From assembly GCA_037355855.1 (NCBI GenBank), contig CM074758.1, forward strand, positions 6,731,001-6,795,000: a stretch of DNA of 64,000 bases, read 5' to 3'. Under the pieces are notes generated by a model. That model saw nothing but the letters and a program-made list of their open reading frames with translations. It did no database searches and was not told the DNA's origin. Shown piece by piece: positions 63,198 to 64,000 of the stretch. Source of the DNA: Pseudo-nitzschia pungens (Eukaryota > Bacillariophyta > Bacillariophyceae > Bacillariales > Bacillariaceae). The position numbers were made by a program, and so were the translations under genes. Position 1 is the stretch's first letter. The number at the start of each line of letters is the position of its first letter.

Positions 63198-64000
63198 TCA
63201 GTTGTGGGATCCTTTCTTTTTAAAGGTCTTTCTGTACTTTCTTCTGTACTCTTTGAGTTCCCGTTCGGAGATGTCGATCTCGTCATCGGAGACTCCGTGG
63301 TCAGCTTGGGCCGTGGCCAGTACATAAGAGTACTCGTGGTTCGATAGGTTCCTTCCCCAGTGGGGTTTGGAGTGTTGCTCAGCGTCTGAGTCTTGTTCTT
63401 TTGCCACAAAGTGCTCCTTGAGCAGGTTGATGGTTTCCTGGTCGAACTTCCCCTTCTTGTGGGGACCGCCGGTTAGTTTCCAGCATTTGCCGGCATGGAC
63501 CTTGCCACAGGTCTTGCATAGCTGTTTGTTGCTGTTGTCCACAGGTCGCTTCTTTTTGCCAGGGGACTTCCCGTGGTGTCCTCCCCCAGATGCGGCCTTG
63601 GGGGTCTTCTTGGTGACGCCGGTCTGCTTTTCGAGGTCGGTGATGCGTTGTTGCATTATTGCCTCCTTCCGGATGGTGATTTCCAGGTTTTCGAGCTTGT
63701 CGATAGTGGTGTTAAAGGATTGGGTGTAGAGGTCCCATCCAATGTGTTCCAGCTTCTCGCGTTGGGAGTGGGTCATGTTGGAATCCAAGATTTCCTTCAG
63801 TTCTCCTTGGGTGAAACTTCTTGGTGTTTCCATTTGGTCACTGCCACATTCCCAGAGGCATTCTGGGAGATAGCTTTGGAGTTCGGCCATTCGATTGGCC
63901 CAGGCTCTGATGCCATGTTTGAGGTCCACTCGCATGCCTCGCATGAATCGTCGGAGGACGATGTACGAGCGCTTGCCGTTTTGGTCATTGCCAAAGATTT
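63198..64000 (-). CDS. gag: Gag of gypsy element 3 (partial)
   Basis: Open from the window edge (IFGNDQNGKRSYIVLRRF) to UGA at 63198-63200. The capsid-like region is followed by a coiled-coil-like stretch (EKLEHIGWDLYTQSFNTTI), a basic Gly/Lys-rich linker, the knuckle-like LCKTCGKVHAGKCWKL (C-x2-C-x3-H-x3-C, close to CCHC) and a charged C-terminus with EIDISERELKEYRRK. The stop is immediately followed by ATG of pol. The N-terminus is outside the window; an internal ATG at 63944 is probably not the start because coding sequence continues upstream. Confidence 0.85.
   Translation of the reverse strand, partial: IFGNDQNGKRSYIVLRRFMRGMRVDLKHGIRAWANRMAELQSYLPECLWECGSDQMETPRSFTQGELKEILDSNMTHSQREKLEHIGWDLYTQSFNTTIDKLENLEITIRKEAIMQQRITDLEKQTGVTKKTPKAASGGGHHGKSPGKKKRPVDNSNKQLCKTCGKVHAGKCWKLTGGPHKKGKFDQETINLLKEHFVAKEQDSDAEQHSKPHWGRNLSNHEYSYVLATAQADHGVSDDEIDISERELKEYRRKYRKTFKKKGSHN

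Larger units (their letters stand above)
59580..64000 (-). mobile_element. Ty3/gypsy retrotransposon 3, 5' part beyond the right edge
   Basis: Gag and pol are on the minus strand, open apart from one UGA between them in the same frame. The RT and integrase sequences are distinct from gypsy element 1, so this is another lineage. The 5' LTR lies outside the window. Confidence 0.88.

Overview
This window reads as a repeat-dense nuclear segment of a microalga, most likely a diatom. The basis is: spliceosomal-type GT-AG introns of 78 and 104 bp; Ty1/copia elements whose protease carries the DSHADT signature; Ty3/gypsy, LINE and Tc1/mariner-type elements; and two protein families that I recall recurring in diatom genomes. 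That last point is memory, not a search. No rRNA, tRNA, CRISPR array or bacterial-type operon was seen. Almost every gene belongs to a mobile element or is broken by one.

Left block (1-7236): a LINE on the minus strand. ORF1 (1109-4303) overlaps ORF2, which runs off the left edge and begins with an endonuclease/exonuclease/phosphatase domain. Its 5' region (4304-7236) holds a 1.4-kb array of a 34-bp minisatellite and a piece derived from a Ty3/gypsy element.

Nested block (7237-29370): one plus-strand gene is cut into three pieces (7237-7450, 17687-17742, 28214-29370). A 10.2-kb Tc1/mariner-like element (7451-17686, TA duplication) and a copia element (17743-28213, GTGAC duplication) separate them. 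The Tc1-like element has ~400-bp inverted repeats and two convergent genes, a DD34E transposase and a Cys-rich protein. A young Ty3/gypsy element (7610-13249, ACCAC duplication) sits inside its left inverted repeat. The copia element carries a 537-bp hairpin element (23814-24350).

Middle block (29371-40254): a 178-bp tandem repeat, then a minus-strand 680-codon gene (37369 down to 30310) split by a second gypsy element (31489-36500, ATGGT duplication). That gypsy element is itself interrupted by a 2-kb LINE-derived insertion (32332-34314) with a ~26-bp duplication and an (ATT)n tail. Several satellites follow.

Right-centre (40255-49476): a second hairpin element, in opposite orientation, is split by a second copia element (40458-49149). 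Its LTRs look identical although its interior is decayed, and it keeps one intact gag-pol fusion ORF.

Right block (49477-64000): an acidic repeat protein, a multi-exon coiled-coil gene, a small zinc-finger-like ORF, a C48-peptidase-like gene with an intron, and the pol, partial gag and probable 3' LTR of a third gypsy element on the minus strand. Target-site duplications and frames that rejoin exactly allow the insertion order to be read directly.
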